DNA of 64,000 bases from positions 186,001 through 250,000 of the forward strand of contig NZ_JAUZQF010000019.1 of the NCBI RefSeq assembly GCF_030718205.1, written 5' to 3'. The position numbers and the translations under genes were made by a program. Each line of letters begins with the position of its first letter. Positions within the stretch are counted from its first letter, which is position 1. Origin of the DNA: Nonomuraea turcica (GTDB lineage Bacteria; Actinomycetota; Actinomycetes; Streptosporangiales; Streptosporangiaceae). Positions 43,072 to 51,961 of the stretch are shown one piece after another. The notes below the pieces were generated by a model that searched no databases, had not been told where the DNA came from, and saw nothing but the letters and a program-made list of their open reading frames with translations.

Positions 43072-44892
43072 ATGTGCGGAATCGTGGCCTACGTAGGCCC
43101 CAAGGACGCAGCGCCCATCCTGCTGGAGGGCATGCAGCGGCTTGAGTACCGGGGCTACGATTCGGCGGGGATCGTGGTGTCCAACAAAGGGCTGAAGGTC
43201 CGCAAGTGCAAGGGCCGGGTGGCCGACCTGGCCAAGGTCGTGCCCACGCGGTTCAAGGGCGGCCTGGGCATCGGGCACACCCGATGGGCCACGCACGGCG
43301 TGCCCAGCGATGAGAACGCCCACCCGCACCTGTCGGCCGACCAGCGCATCGCGGTCGTGCACAACGGCATCATCGAAAACGCCGGCGAGCTGCGCGCCAA
43401 GCTGATCGCTGACGGTGTCGAGTTCGCCTCGGAGACCGACACTGAGGTGCTCGCCCACCTGATCGCCCACGCCGTCGACGAGAACGACTCCCTGGAGGAG
43501 GCGGTCAGGAAGACGCTCAAGAGCATCGTCGGCACCTACGGCATCGCGGTCATCGACGCCGAGCGGCCCGGCGAGGTGGTCGTGGCGCGCAACGGCAGCC
43601 CGATCGTGCTCGGCATCGGCGAGAAGGAGATGTTCGCCGCCTCCGACGTGGCCGCCCTGGTCCGCTACACCCGCCAGGTCGTGCACCTGGAGGACGGCGA
43701 GCTGGCCGTGCTCAAGGCCGACGGCTTCCACACCTTCGCCAGCGACGCCCGCGAGACGGCCAAGGAGCCGCTGACCGTCGACTGGGACGCCGGCCACTAC
43801 GACACCGGCGGCTACGAGCACTACCTGCTCAAGGAGATTTCCGAGCAGCCCGAGACGATCACCCGCACGATGAGCGGCCGGCTCGACGAGCGCTTCCACG
43901 TGGCCCACCTGGGCGGGCTCAACATGGACGCCCGTGAGACGCGCGGCTTCCGGCGTGTGAAGATCATCGGCTGCGGTTCGGCGTACTACTCGGGGCAGAT
44001 CGGCGCGCAGCTCATCGAGGAGCTGGCGCGCATCCCGTCCGACGCCGAGCCGGCCAGCGAGTTCCGCTACCGCAACCCGGTCGTCGACCCCGACACGCTC
44101 TACGTCGCGATCAGCCAGTCGGGCGAGACCTACGACACGCTCGCCGCCGTGCAGGAGCTCAAGCGCAAGGGCGGCCGGGTCATCGGCATCGTCAACGCCG
44201 TGGGCAGCGCCATCGCCCGCGAGGTGGACGGCGGCATCTACCTGCACGCAGGGCCGGAGGTCTCCGTCGCCTCGACCAAGGCGTTCACCTCGACCGCGAT
44301 CGCGTTCGCGCTGCTCGCGCTGCACCTGGGCCGGGTGCGCGACCTGTCGCCGGCCGACGGGCGGCGCATCGTGGAGGGCCTGCGCCGGCTGCCGGGGCAG
44401 ATCGAGGAGATCCTCACCCAGGGCGACAAGATCGCCGAGCTGGCGCGCAAATACGCCGAGCACCCGAGCATGATGTTCGTCGGCCGCGTGCGCGGCTACC
44501 CGGTGGCCAGGGAGGGCGCGCAGAAGCTCAAGGAGATCTCGTACGTGCACGCCGAGGCCTACCCGGCCAGCGAGCTCAAGCACGGCCCGCTCGCGTTGAT
44601 CGGCCCCGACATGCCCACGGTCGCGATCGTCCCCGACGACGAGCTGCTCGACAAGAACCTCACCACGCTCGGCGAGATCCGCACCCGCGGCGGCCGGGTG
44701 CTGATGGTGGGCCACCGCGAGCCCGAGCACAAGCTGGCCGACGACGTGATCGTGATCCCCAAGAACGAGATCGAGCTCGACCCGATCCTGCTCACGATCC
44801 CGCTCCAGCTGCTCGCCTACCACGCCGCGGTCGCGCTCGAACGCGATGTGGACAAGCCGCGCAATCTTGCAAAGAGCGTAACTGTCGAGTAA
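43072..44892 (+). CDS. glmS: Glutamine-fructose-6-phosphate aminotransferase (isomerising)
   Basis: 606 residues from ATG 43072, with GAGGAGG upstream. N-terminal glutaminase with nucleophile Cys2 (MCGIVAYVG), YRGYDSAG, GHTRWATHG and HNGIIENAGEL; two SIS isomerase domains (GCGSAYYSG, SQSGETYDT; VRGYPVAREGAQKLKEISYVHAEAYPASELKHGP); C-terminal KSVTVE. It makes glucosamine-6-phosphate for peptidoglycan. No glmS ribozyme is seen (the leader is short). Confidence 0.97.
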   Translation: MCGIVAYVGPKDAAPILLEGMQRLEYRGYDSAGIVVSNKGLKVRKCKGRVADLAKVVPTRFKGGLGIGHTRWATHGVPSDENAHPHLSADQRIAVVHNGIIENAGELRAKLIADGVEFASETDTEVLAHLIAHAVDENDSLEEAVRKTLKSIVGTYGIAVIDAERPGEVVVARNGSPIVLGIGEKEMFAASDVAALVRYTRQVVHLEDGELAVLKADGFHTFASDARETAKEPLTVDWDAGHYDTGGYEHYLLKEISEQPETITRTMSGRLDERFHVAHLGGLNMDARETRGFRRVKIIGCGSAYYSGQIGAQLIEELARIPSDAEPASEFRYRNPVVDPDTLYVAISQSGETYDTLAAVQELKRKGGRVIGIVNAVGSAIAREVDGGIYLHAGPEVSVASTKAFTSTAIAFALLALHLGRVRDLSPADGRRIVEGLRRLPGQIEEILTQGDKIAELARKYAEHPSMMFVGRVRGYPVAREGAQKLKEISYVHAEAYPASELKHGPLALIGPDMPTVAIVPDDELLDKNLTTLGEIRTRGGRVLMVGHREPEHKLADDVIVIPKNEIELDPILLTIPLQLLAYHAAVALERDVDKPRNLAKSVTVE

Positions 44893-44952
44893 TCGGCTCT
44901 AATTCAGCCGCAAAGCTCGTTATTCCGCTGCGAACGACATAAATTCAGTGGT

Positions 44953-45744
44953 GTGCGGCCGTTCGACCAACACAGGCCTAATCCCGCACGCATGTACGAC
45001 TACATGCTCGGCGGGTCGGCCAACTACGCGGTCGACCGGGAGGCCATCGAGCAGCTCGCGGAGCTGATCCCGGAGGCGGTCCCGCTGGCCCGCGCCAACC
45101 GGGCCTTCCTGCAGCGTGCCGTTCGGTACGTGGCCGCCGCCGGAGTACACCAGTTCCTCGACCTGGGCAGCGGGCTGCCGACCCAGGGCAGCGCGCACGA
45201 GGTCGCACCCGAGGCCCGGGTCGTCTACGTCGACCACGACCCGGTGGTCGCCACGCACGCCAAGGCCCTGCTCGCGGAGCTCGCCGAAGCACGAGCTCCG
45301 CGAGCTCCGGGCAGGGCCGTCGTGGTCGAGGCCGACCTGCTGGACCCCGATGACGTGCTTGCCCAGGCCGGGCGGTTCCTCGACCTGGCCGAGCCGGTCG
45401 GGGTGCTGCTGGTGTCGATCCTGCACTTCCTGCCCGACTCCGCGCAGCCGCAGCGGGCGGTGGCCGCGCTGCGCGAGCGGATGCCCCCCGGCAGCCATCT
45501 CGTGATCACCCACGCCACCACCCGAGGACGGCTGGAGGAGGAGCGGCCGCAGGGCCCGGCGGCGAGTGGCGGCGATCGTACGCCCGCCGAGATCCGCGCG
45601 TTCTTCGGCGATTTCGCGCTGGAGCCGCCGGGGCTGGTGCAAGCCGTCGACTGGCGTCCTGACCGGCCCAAACTGGTGGGGGACTGGTCGTTGCCGTCGT
45701 CACTGATGGCGGGCGTGGCGAAAAAGGTAGCAGCGAAAAAGTAG
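44953..45744 (+). CDS. SAM-dependent methyltransferase, DUF574/Methyltransf_19 family
   Basis: 263 residues from GTG 44953 (GTG 44951 is out of frame). Family signature PARMYDYMLGGSANYAVDREAIEQL, QFLDLGSGLPTQGSAHEVAPEARVVYVDHDP and a basic C-terminus (KKVAAKK). Second member of the family in the window; substrate unknown. It is 61 bp after glmS and may share its transcript. Confidence 0.88.
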   Translation: MRPFDQHRPNPARMYDYMLGGSANYAVDREAIEQLAELIPEAVPLARANRAFLQRAVRYVAAAGVHQFLDLGSGLPTQGSAHEVAPEARVVYVDHDPVVATHAKALLAELAEARAPRAPGRAVVVEADLLDPDDVLAQAGRFLDLAEPVGVLLVSILHFLPDSAQPQRAVAALRERMPPGSHLVITHATTRGRLEEERPQGPAASGGDRTPAEIRAFFGDFALEPPGLVQAVDWRPDRPKLVGDWSLPSSLMAGVAKKVAAKK

Positions 45745-45871
45745 CTGTTTGACCGAATTAATCCCGCTATTTCAGCATCTATCTTCGGCGCGATCTCAAC
45801 ACGTACGTGTGCATCTCTCTGTAATGGGTGAATAACTTAGGGTAAGGAGGGGTCGGGCGAAGGAGAGGCAC

Positions 45872-46822
45872 ATGCGCCGTCGGCGGTTCGTCGCATGGGG
45901 GCTGGGCGTGGCCGCGATCGCGGCCGGCTGCGGGACCGGGCACGTCACCGGCGGCGCCGGGGCGGGGCGGCGGGCCGAGTTCTCGATCAACCCGGGCGGG
46001 CGCCGCTGGGACCGGGTCGGGCAGGCGTTCGCCGGCGCGGCCCGCACCTCCGGATACGAGACCGGCACCGGGACGAGGATCACCGTGACCGGCCTGCCCG
46101 CGCTGGCCGCCGCCGAGCTGAACAATGCCGAGACGCTGCTCGACACCGCCACGCCGCTGTCCAGGCTGGCCGGCGACGTGGAGGTCGTGGTCGTGCCCGC
46201 GAACTCCCGCTTCAAGGACTTCGCCGACTTCGGCGCCCACCTGCTGGCCCGGCCGGGCCAGACGCCGCTGGCGGGCGGGCCGGAGGGGGCGCCCGACCAC
46301 CTGCTGTTCGGACTGATCGCCAAGGGGCTCGGCGCGGACACCAGGCAGGTCGACTACACCGGCTACCCCAGCAGCCAGGAGGCCATGATCGCGCTGCTGT
46401 CCGGCAAGGCCTCGGCCGCCGCCGGGCTGCTCCCGGACTGGCGTGGGAGCATCGGCCAAGGCCGGGTGCGGGCGCTGGCGGTCTCCTCCGCCGTCCGGGT
46501 GCCCGACTTCGACGTGCCGACGTTGCTGGAGTCCGGCGTACGCGTGGACTTCGCCGACTGGACGGCGGCCTTCGGGCCCGACGACATGCCGGAGGAGAGC
46601 CGCGCATCGGCCATTCGCATGTGCGAGGACGTCACCGGCTCGCCCGGCTGGCGGGCCGCCTGCCGGGCGGCCGGCTGGATCTCGATCCCGCTCAGCGGCG
46701 ACGACTTCGCGCGATGGCTCGGCTCCGAGGTGGAGCGCACCCGCGCCGTCCTGCGGGACCTCGGCCTCGTGGACGCGACCAAAGCCACAACATGCTGGGG
46801 TAGTTGCGGGAACGGCCACTAG
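45872..46822 (+). CDS. Bug/TctC-type solute-binding lipoprotein, orphan
   Basis: 316 residues from ATG 45872. Lipobox AAGC with Cys20, so it is membrane-anchored outside the cell. The rest follows the TctC family: GGRRWDRVGQAFAGAA, VVVVPANSRFKDFADFGAHLLARPGQTPLAGGPEGAPDHLLFGLIAKGLG, and VDYTGYPSSQEAMIALLSGKASAAAGLLPDW. These proteins bind small carboxylates for TctAB transport. No TctA or TctB genes are adjacent, so it probably serves a distant transporter or senses a ligand. Confidence 0.82.
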   Translation: MRRRRFVAWGLGVAAIAAGCGTGHVTGGAGAGRRAEFSINPGGRRWDRVGQAFAGAARTSGYETGTGTRITVTGLPALAAAELNNAETLLDTATPLSRLAGDVEVVVVPANSRFKDFADFGAHLLARPGQTPLAGGPEGAPDHLLFGLIAKGLGADTRQVDYTGYPSSQEAMIALLSGKASAAAGLLPDWRGSIGQGRVRALAVSSAVRVPDFDVPTLLESGVRVDFADWTAAFGPDDMPEESRASAIRMCEDVTGSPGWRAACRAAGWISIPLSGDDFARWLGSEVERTRAVLRDLGLVDATKATTCWGSCGNGH

Positions 46823-46840
46823 ATGTAGGATCCTGATCGT

Positions 46841-47010
46841 CGCTGGTTCGCCTCCCCGGAGGCGAAGCAAAAGGGAACCCGGTGCGATTCCGGGGCTGCC
46901 CCGCAGCGGTGAGCGGGAACGACCGCCGTCATGAGCACTGGAGCGATCTGGGAAGCGACGGCCATTAGGAGCCTTTGAGCGCGCCCGCGAGCCCGAAGAC
47001 CTGCCAGTGG
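46841..47010 (+). ncRNA. Cobalamin riboswitch controlling nrdAB
   Basis: Classic features in order: AGCAAAAGGGAACCCGGTG (about 46866-46884), GGGGCTGCCCCGCAGCGGTGAG, ATGAGCACTGG, GGGAAGCGACGG, and the B12 box AGCCCGAAGACCTGCC (about 46990-47005). In streptomycetes the same arrangement represses class I nrdAB when B12 is plentiful so the B12-dependent class II enzyme is used. A stem downstream (47063-47070 with 47103-47110) covers the nrdA ribosome site. TTGCGG (46804) and TAGGAT (46826) may be the promoter, within the previous gene's end. Confidence 0.92.
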
Positions 47011-47062
47011 CGTGCAGTGTCCATGGCCTCGAGGGAGGGCCGCGGAGCGACGGGGACCCGCC

Positions 47063-47110
47063 GTGCTCTCGCGCTGCCCTCACGGGGATGAGCTCGCGAG
47101 GAGAGAGCAC
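47063..47110 (+). promoter_or_regulatory. Stem that would hide the nrdA ribosome-binding site
   Basis: GTGCTCTC (47063-47070) is the exact reverse complement of GAGAGCAC (47103-47110), which overlaps the GAGGAGAGAG Shine-Dalgarno and ends at the GTG start. It fits the translation-blocking expression platform of the B12 riboswitch. Confidence 0.6.
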
Positions 47111-49279
47111 GTGACGCAGGTCATTGAGATCGACCGCCGGCTGGCCATCGAGGAGGCCGCGGCCCGGGTGATCACCGACCCGGCCAACTCCAGGGTCGCC
47201 GCCCGGCTGCTGGCCGAGGAGATCGCCGACGAGGCGGCCGCCCACGGGGTGCGGACGTTCTCCGAGTCCATCGCGGCCACCTACGCGGCCGGGCTGATCC
47301 AGGACGGGCTGGCCGCGTTCGTCACCACGCACGCCGCCGAGCTGGACGCGCTGATCTCGGAGGAGGCCGACGGCCGGTTCGAGTACTTCGGCCTGCGCAC
47401 CGTCTACGACCGCTACCTGCTGCGCCACCCCGAGACGCGGGCCGTGCTCGAGCGGCCGCAACACTTCTTCCTGCGCGTGGCCTGCGGCTTGTCGGAGACG
47501 GTGGGGGAGGCCGCCGAGCTCTATGCCCTGATGTCCACGTTGTCCTACCTGCCCAGCTCGCCCACATTGTTCAACTCCGGCGCCCGCCGGCCGCAGCTGT
47601 CGTCGTGCTTCCTGCTCGACTCGCCGCGCGACGAGCTGGAGTCGATCTACGACCGGTACGGCCAGGTGGCGCGGCTGTCGAAGTACGCCGGCGGCATCGG
47701 CATCTCCTGGACTCGGGTGCGCTCGCGCGGCTCCCTGATCCGGGGCACGAACGGCCACTCCAACGGCATCGTCCCGTGGCTGCGTACCCTCGACTCCTCG
47801 GTCGCGGCGGTCAACCAGGGCGGCCGGCGCAAGGGTGCGGCCTGCGTCTACCTGGAGACCTGGCACGCCGACATCGAGGAGTTCCTGGAGCTGCGCGACA
47901 ACACCGGCGAGGACGCGCGCCGCACCCACAACCTCAACCTGGCCAACTGGGTGCCCGACGAGTTCATGCGCCGGGTGGAGGCCGGCGAGGTCTGGTCGTT
48001 GTTCGACCCGAAGGAGGTGCCCGACCTCACGGACCTGTACGGGGAGGCGTTCACGGCCGCGTACCGGGCGTACGAGGCCGCCGGGCGATATGTCATGCAG
48101 ATCCCCGCCCGCACCCTGTACGGCCGCATGATGCGCACCCTCGCCCAGACCGGCAACGGCTGGATGACGTTCAAGGACGCCGCCAACCGCACCTCCAACC
48201 AGACTGCCCGCCCCGAGAACGTCATCCACCTGTCGAACCTGTGCACCGAGATCCTCGAGGTCACCAGCGACGGCGAGACCGCCGTGTGCAACCTCGGCTC
48301 GATCAACCTGGCGGCCCACCTCACCGCCGGGGACATGGACTGGGAGCGGCTGCGCCGCACCGTCCGCACCGCGGTGCGCTTCCTCGACCGCACCATCGAC
48401 CTGGGCTTCTACCCGACGCCCGAGGCAGAGGCGGCCAACAAGCGGTGGCGGCCGATCGGCCTCGGCGTGATGGGCCTGGCCGATGTCTACTTCACCCTGC
48501 GGCTGCCGTTCGACTCCCCGCAGGCCCTCGCCCTGTCCACGCGGATCGCCGAGGAGATCGCGCTGGCCGCGTACGACACCTCGGCCGACCTGGCCGACGA
48601 GCGCGGCAGGCACCCGTCGTACGCCGACACCCGGGCGGCCGGGGGAGTCCTGCACCTGGACCACTACGTAGCGAGCACGCCGCTCTGGGACGCCCTGCGT
48701 CAGAAGATCGCGATCAACGGTCTCCGCAACTCCCTTATGATCGCCATCGCGCCGACCGCCACGATCGCCTCCATCGCCGGCTGCTACGAGTGCATCGAGC
48801 CGCAGGTGTCCAACGTGTTCAAGCGCGAGACCCTGTCAGGGGAGTTCCTCCAGGTCAACCGCTACCTGGTGGCCGACCTGCAGGCGCGCGGGCTGTGGAC
48901 GCAGCAGCTGCGGGACGCGATCAAGCGCGCCGACGGCTCGATCCAGGACGTCCCCGGCATCCCCGAGGACCTGAAGTCGCTCTACCGGACCGCCTGGGAG
49001 CTGCCGCAGAAGGCGCTGATCGACCTGGCGGCGGCGCGGCAGCCGTACATCGACCAGTCGCAGTCGCTCAACCTCTTCATGGCCAGCCCGACCATCGGCA
49101 AGCTCTCCTCGATGTACGCCTACGCCTGGAAAAAGGGCCTGAAGACCACCTATTACCTGCGCTCGCGCCCCGCGACCCGCATCGCCCAGACCACGGTGGC
49201 CGCCTCCGCTCCGGAGGCCGTGGTGGAGGCCGTCGCGTGCTCGCTGGAGAACCCAGAGGTCTGCGAAGCCTGCCAGTGA
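47111..49279 (+). CDS. nrdA: Ribonucleoside-diphosphate reductase, class I alpha subunit
   Basis: 722 residues from GTG 47111, with GAGGAGAGAG upstream. Active-site elements: SSCFLLDS (first redox Cys), NLCTEI (Asn, Cys and Glu of the catalytic site), AVCNLGSINL (second redox Cys), TATIASIAGC, and the C-terminal shuttle cysteines CEAC. The N-terminal ATP-cone of E. coli NrdA is not seen, so overall activity regulation by that domain is probably lacking. It makes dNDPs without B12. Repressed by the upstream riboswitch, followed by nrdB after 87 bp. Confidence 0.95.
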   Translation: MTQVIEIDRRLAIEEAAARVITDPANSRVAARLLAEEIADEAAAHGVRTFSESIAATYAAGLIQDGLAAFVTTHAAELDALISEEADGRFEYFGLRTVYDRYLLRHPETRAVLERPQHFFLRVACGLSETVGEAAELYALMSTLSYLPSSPTLFNSGARRPQLSSCFLLDSPRDELESIYDRYGQVARLSKYAGGIGISWTRVRSRGSLIRGTNGHSNGIVPWLRTLDSSVAAVNQGGRRKGAACVYLETWHADIEEFLELRDNTGEDARRTHNLNLANWVPDEFMRRVEAGEVWSLFDPKEVPDLTDLYGEAFTAAYRAYEAAGRYVMQIPARTLYGRMMRTLAQTGNGWMTFKDAANRTSNQTARPENVIHLSNLCTEILEVTSDGETAVCNLGSINLAAHLTAGDMDWERLRRTVRTAVRFLDRTIDLGFYPTPEAEAANKRWRPIGLGVMGLADVYFTLRLPFDSPQALALSTRIAEEIALAAYDTSADLADERGRHPSYADTRAAGGVLHLDHYVASTPLWDALRQKIAINGLRNSLMIAIAPTATIASIAGCYECIEPQVSNVFKRETLSGEFLQVNRYLVADLQARGLWTQQLRDAIKRADGSIQDVPGIPEDLKSLYRTAWELPQKALIDLAAARQPYIDQSQSLNLFMASPTIGKLSSMYAYAWKKGLKTTYYLRSRPATRIAQTTVAASAPEAVVEAVACSLENPEVCEACQ

Positions 49280-49366
49280 CCCGTTGACCACTTCACCGAA
49301 GAACGCGGCCAACGATGCGCTCGTCACGGCGCGCACCCTGTGAAGAAATGTTTTGAGGAGAAAACG

Positions 49367-50362
49367 TTGCTGCTCGACCCCGGCATGGACCTCACCCTCC
49401 GCCCGATGCGCTATCCGGACTTCTACGAGCGCTACCGCGCCGCCATCCGGAACACGTGGACGGTGGAGGAGGTGGACCTGCACTCCGACCTCGCCGACCT
49501 GACGAAGATGACGCCGCAGGAGCGGCACCTCATCAACCGCCTGGTCGCCTTCTTCGCCACCGGCGACTCCATCGTGGCCAACAACTTGGTGCTCAACCTC
49601 TACCAGCACGTCAACGCCCCCGAGGCCCGCCTCTATCTCAGCAGGCAACTGTTCGAGGAGGCCGTCCACGTGCAGTTTTACCTGACCCTGCTCGACACCT
49701 ACCTCCCCGACCTCGACGAGCGGGTGAAGGCGTTCGACGCCATCGAGCACATCCCGGCGATCCGCGACAAGGCGGAATTCTGCTTCAAGTGGATCGACTC
49801 CATCAACGGCCTGGCGCGCCTGGAAACCGCTGCCGAGCGCCGCCGATTCCTCCTCAACCTCATCTGCTTCGCCGCCTGCATCGAGGGCCTGTTCTTCTAC
49901 GGCGCCTTCGCCTACGTGTACTGGTTCCGCTCCCGAGGCCTCCTCGGCGGCCTGGCTACCGGCACGAACTGGGTGTTCAGGGACGAGTCCATGCACATGG
50001 AGTTCGCCTTCAGCGTGGTGGACACGGTCCGGGCCGAGGAGCCGTCGTTGTTCGACGACGAGCTGGGCAAGCAGGTCACCGCCATGCTGGAGGAGGCCGT
50101 GGCGGCCGAGCTGGCCTTCGCCGAGGACCTGTGCGGCGACGGCATGGCCGGCATGAGCGTGGACCAGATGCGTCAATACCTGGAGTACGTCGCCGACCAG
50201 CGCCTGGCCAGGCTGGGCCTGCCCCGCCACTACGGCTCGGCCAACCCCTTCGCCTTCATGGAGCTGCAGGACGTCCAGGAGCTGGCCAACTTCTTCGAAC
50301 GGCGTGTCTCCGCTTACCAAGTGGCGGTTGAGGGCAATGTGACCTTTGACGAGATGTTTTAA
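49367..50362 (+). CDS. nrdB: Ribonucleotide reductase, class I beta (R2) subunit
   Basis: 331 residues from TTG 49367, chosen because GAGGAG lies 6 bp before it; an in-frame GTG at 49340 would add nine residues with a poor site. Ferritin-like R2 fold: metal ligands in the first helix pair and EEAVHVQFY with Glu, His and, four residues on, the radical-site Tyr; CIEGLFFYG and DESMHMEFAF give the second half of the metal site. The tyrosine is retained, unlike class Ic. It houses the radical needed by NrdA. Confidence 0.94.
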   Translation: MLLDPGMDLTLRPMRYPDFYERYRAAIRNTWTVEEVDLHSDLADLTKMTPQERHLINRLVAFFATGDSIVANNLVLNLYQHVNAPEARLYLSRQLFEEAVHVQFYLTLLDTYLPDLDERVKAFDAIEHIPAIRDKAEFCFKWIDSINGLARLETAAERRRFLLNLICFAACIEGLFFYGAFAYVYWFRSRGLLGGLATGTNWVFRDESMHMEFAFSVVDTVRAEEPSLFDDELGKQVTAMLEEAVAAELAFAEDLCGDGMAGMSVDQMRQYLEYVADQRLARLGLPRHYGSANPFAFMELQDVQELANFFERRVSAYQVAVEGNVTFDEMF

Positions 50363-50380
50363 GACAAAGGGGGCATCAGC

Positions 50381-51457
50381 GTGCAGTCTCCGTCGGACTG
50401 GCCCATTCTCGTAATCTCGGTGATCGGGGCGATCATCCTGGTTGAGGCGGTCCGCCGGACGCTGAACAGGATCGGGCGCAAATTCGCGCTCGCCCGGCAC
50501 CTGGTGGAGCACTGCACGTGGCCCGCGTTCACGGTGGCCGCCGTCCTGGCGTTCAACCTGGTGTTCGGGCCCGGCATGTTCGGCGACTCGCCGTCCGAGC
50601 GGAGCCTCGCCGGCACGGTCGAGCGGGTGCTCGGCCTCGTCTCGATCGCCGCGATCACCTGGCTGATCGTGCAGGCCACGTACGCGCTGACGGACGTCAT
50701 CCTCGACCGGCTGGTGCAGGTCGAGGGCGAGCGTAACCGCCGGGCGCGGCGGATCATGACCCAGATCGCGCTGGTCCGCCGGGTCGCCGGCGCGATCATC
50801 ATCGTGGTCGCGGTCGGCGCGATGCTCTTCTCCTTCCCACAGGTGCGGGCCCTCGGCGCCGGCCTGCTCGCCTCGGCCGGCATTGCCGGGGCCATCGTCG
50901 GCATCGCCGCCCAGCCCACCATCGGCAACATGCTCGCCGGGCTCCAACTCGCCTTCAGCGACGCGCTCCGCCTCGACGACGTCGTCGTGGTCGAGGACGA
51001 ATGGGGCAGGGTCGAGGAGCTCACCCTCACGTACGTCGTGCTGCGCCTGTGGGACGAGCGCCGGCTCGTCCTGCCGGTCAGCTATTTCACTCAGACCCCG
51101 TTCGAGAACTGGACCCGGCACGGCAGCCGCGTCCTCGCCGTCGTGTTCCTGCGCGTGGACTGGTCGGTGCCGGTGAAAAAACTCCGCGAGGCCCTGTACG
51201 AGTTCCTGCAGGGCAATCCGCTGTGGGACCAGAAGGATTGGACGCTCCAGGTCACCGATGTGCTGCCCAACGGACTGGTCGAGCTCCGCGCCCTCATGAG
51301 CGCCGCCGACTCGCCGTCCTCCTGGGACCTCAAGTGCGACGTACGGGAATTCCTCGTCGACTACGTCAGGGACAACTTCCCGGAATCCCTGCCCCGCTTC
51401 CGCGTCGAAACCCCGGAGACCAGGGTCGGCTTGCCTTGGGAACACGCGGAGAAATAA
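50381..51457 (+). CDS. MscS-family mechanosensitive channel
   Basis: 358 residues from GTG 50381 (AAGGGGG upstream), 18 bp after nrdB. Four N-terminal membrane helices, then the pore-lining helix region RALGAGLLASAGIAGAIVGIAAQPTIGNMLAGLQLAFSDALRLDDVVVVE, the classic MscS TM3 and beta-domain start, followed by a cytoplasmic domain. It releases solutes under hypo-osmotic stress. The close link with nrdB suggests read-through rather than function in nucleotide metabolism. Confidence 0.9.
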   Translation: MQSPSDWPILVISVIGAIILVEAVRRTLNRIGRKFALARHLVEHCTWPAFTVAAVLAFNLVFGPGMFGDSPSERSLAGTVERVLGLVSIAAITWLIVQATYALTDVILDRLVQVEGERNRRARRIMTQIALVRRVAGAIIIVVAVGAMLFSFPQVRALGAGLLASAGIAGAIVGIAAQPTIGNMLAGLQLAFSDALRLDDVVVVEDEWGRVEELTLTYVVLRLWDERRLVLPVSYFTQTPFENWTRHGSRVLAVVFLRVDWSVPVKKLREALYEFLQGNPLWDQKDWTLQVTDVLPNGLVELRALMSAADSPSSWDLKCDVREFLVDYVRDNFPESLPRFRVETPETRVGLPWEHAEK

Positions 51458-51606
51458 ATGGGTGGCTCGCGCGCCGATCACCGGTTTACCGTAGTAACCG
51501 TCCACCCGAGAAGAGCAAGCGGAGGAAGGCGGCGAAAATGCGCGACCTGAGCATTGCCCGGCCGCTCACGGCCTGCCCCGAGCAGCCGCCGCGCAGGTTT
51601 TCCGGA

Positions 51607-51622
51607 TAGTCCTCGAGGACTA
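51607..51622. repeat. Perfect 16-bp palindrome before tRNA-Pro
   Basis: TAGTCCTC followed directly by GAGGACTA, in the gap between the MscS gene and tRNA-Pro. It may be a terminator-like element or a protein site. Confidence 0.5.
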
Positions 51623-51680
51623 CCAGGAAAGCCGTCTCGACCATATCCGAGGCGGCTCTTTTCATGCACGACATCCATAT

Positions 51681-51755
51681 CCGAGTGTGGGGTAGCTTGG
51701 TCGCCCGCCTGCCTTGGGAGCAGGAGCATCGCAGGTTCGAATCCTGCCACTCGGA
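51681..51755 (+). tRNA. tRNA-Pro (TGG)
   Basis: Acceptor CCGAGTG/CACTCGG (7 bp), anticodon stem CCTGC/GCAGG with loop CTTGGGA (anticodon TGG, G37), T-arm GGTTCGAATCC. CCA is not encoded. Confidence 0.95.
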
Positions 51756-51961
51756 CGACGGCCCTGAAAGAAAAGGGTCGCGGGCCACGGCCTGGCCGAC
51801 GGGAATGGCGCCCCCCGGCCGGGCCACGCCCTCGCCCCGGGCACGGCCCACGCCAGCCAAGCCCGGGGCCCAGCCGCTGCCTGCACGGGAACGCACGCCA
51901 CCTGTGGCACGCCTTGCGCAAGCATGAGAAGTGGGGGCGGTGCGTGCACTAGCGTCCCCTT

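Noticed and set aside
45779..48664. Minus-strand open frame of 961 codons antisense to nrdA and the lipoprotein gene
   Set aside because: Arg/Gly/Pro/Val-rich composition with no domain. It is the mirror of strongly coding plus-strand genes in high-GC DNA.
46841..49279. Possibility that the riboswitch controls a B12-dependent reductase (nrdJ)
   Set aside because: The downstream genes have class I NrdA and NrdB motifs, including the R2 radical tyrosine, so repression of the B12-independent enzyme is the correct reading.
48836..51505. Minus-strand open frame of 889 codons across nrdA/nrdB/mscS
   Set aside because: Shadow of three well-supported plus-strand genes; no domain content of its own.
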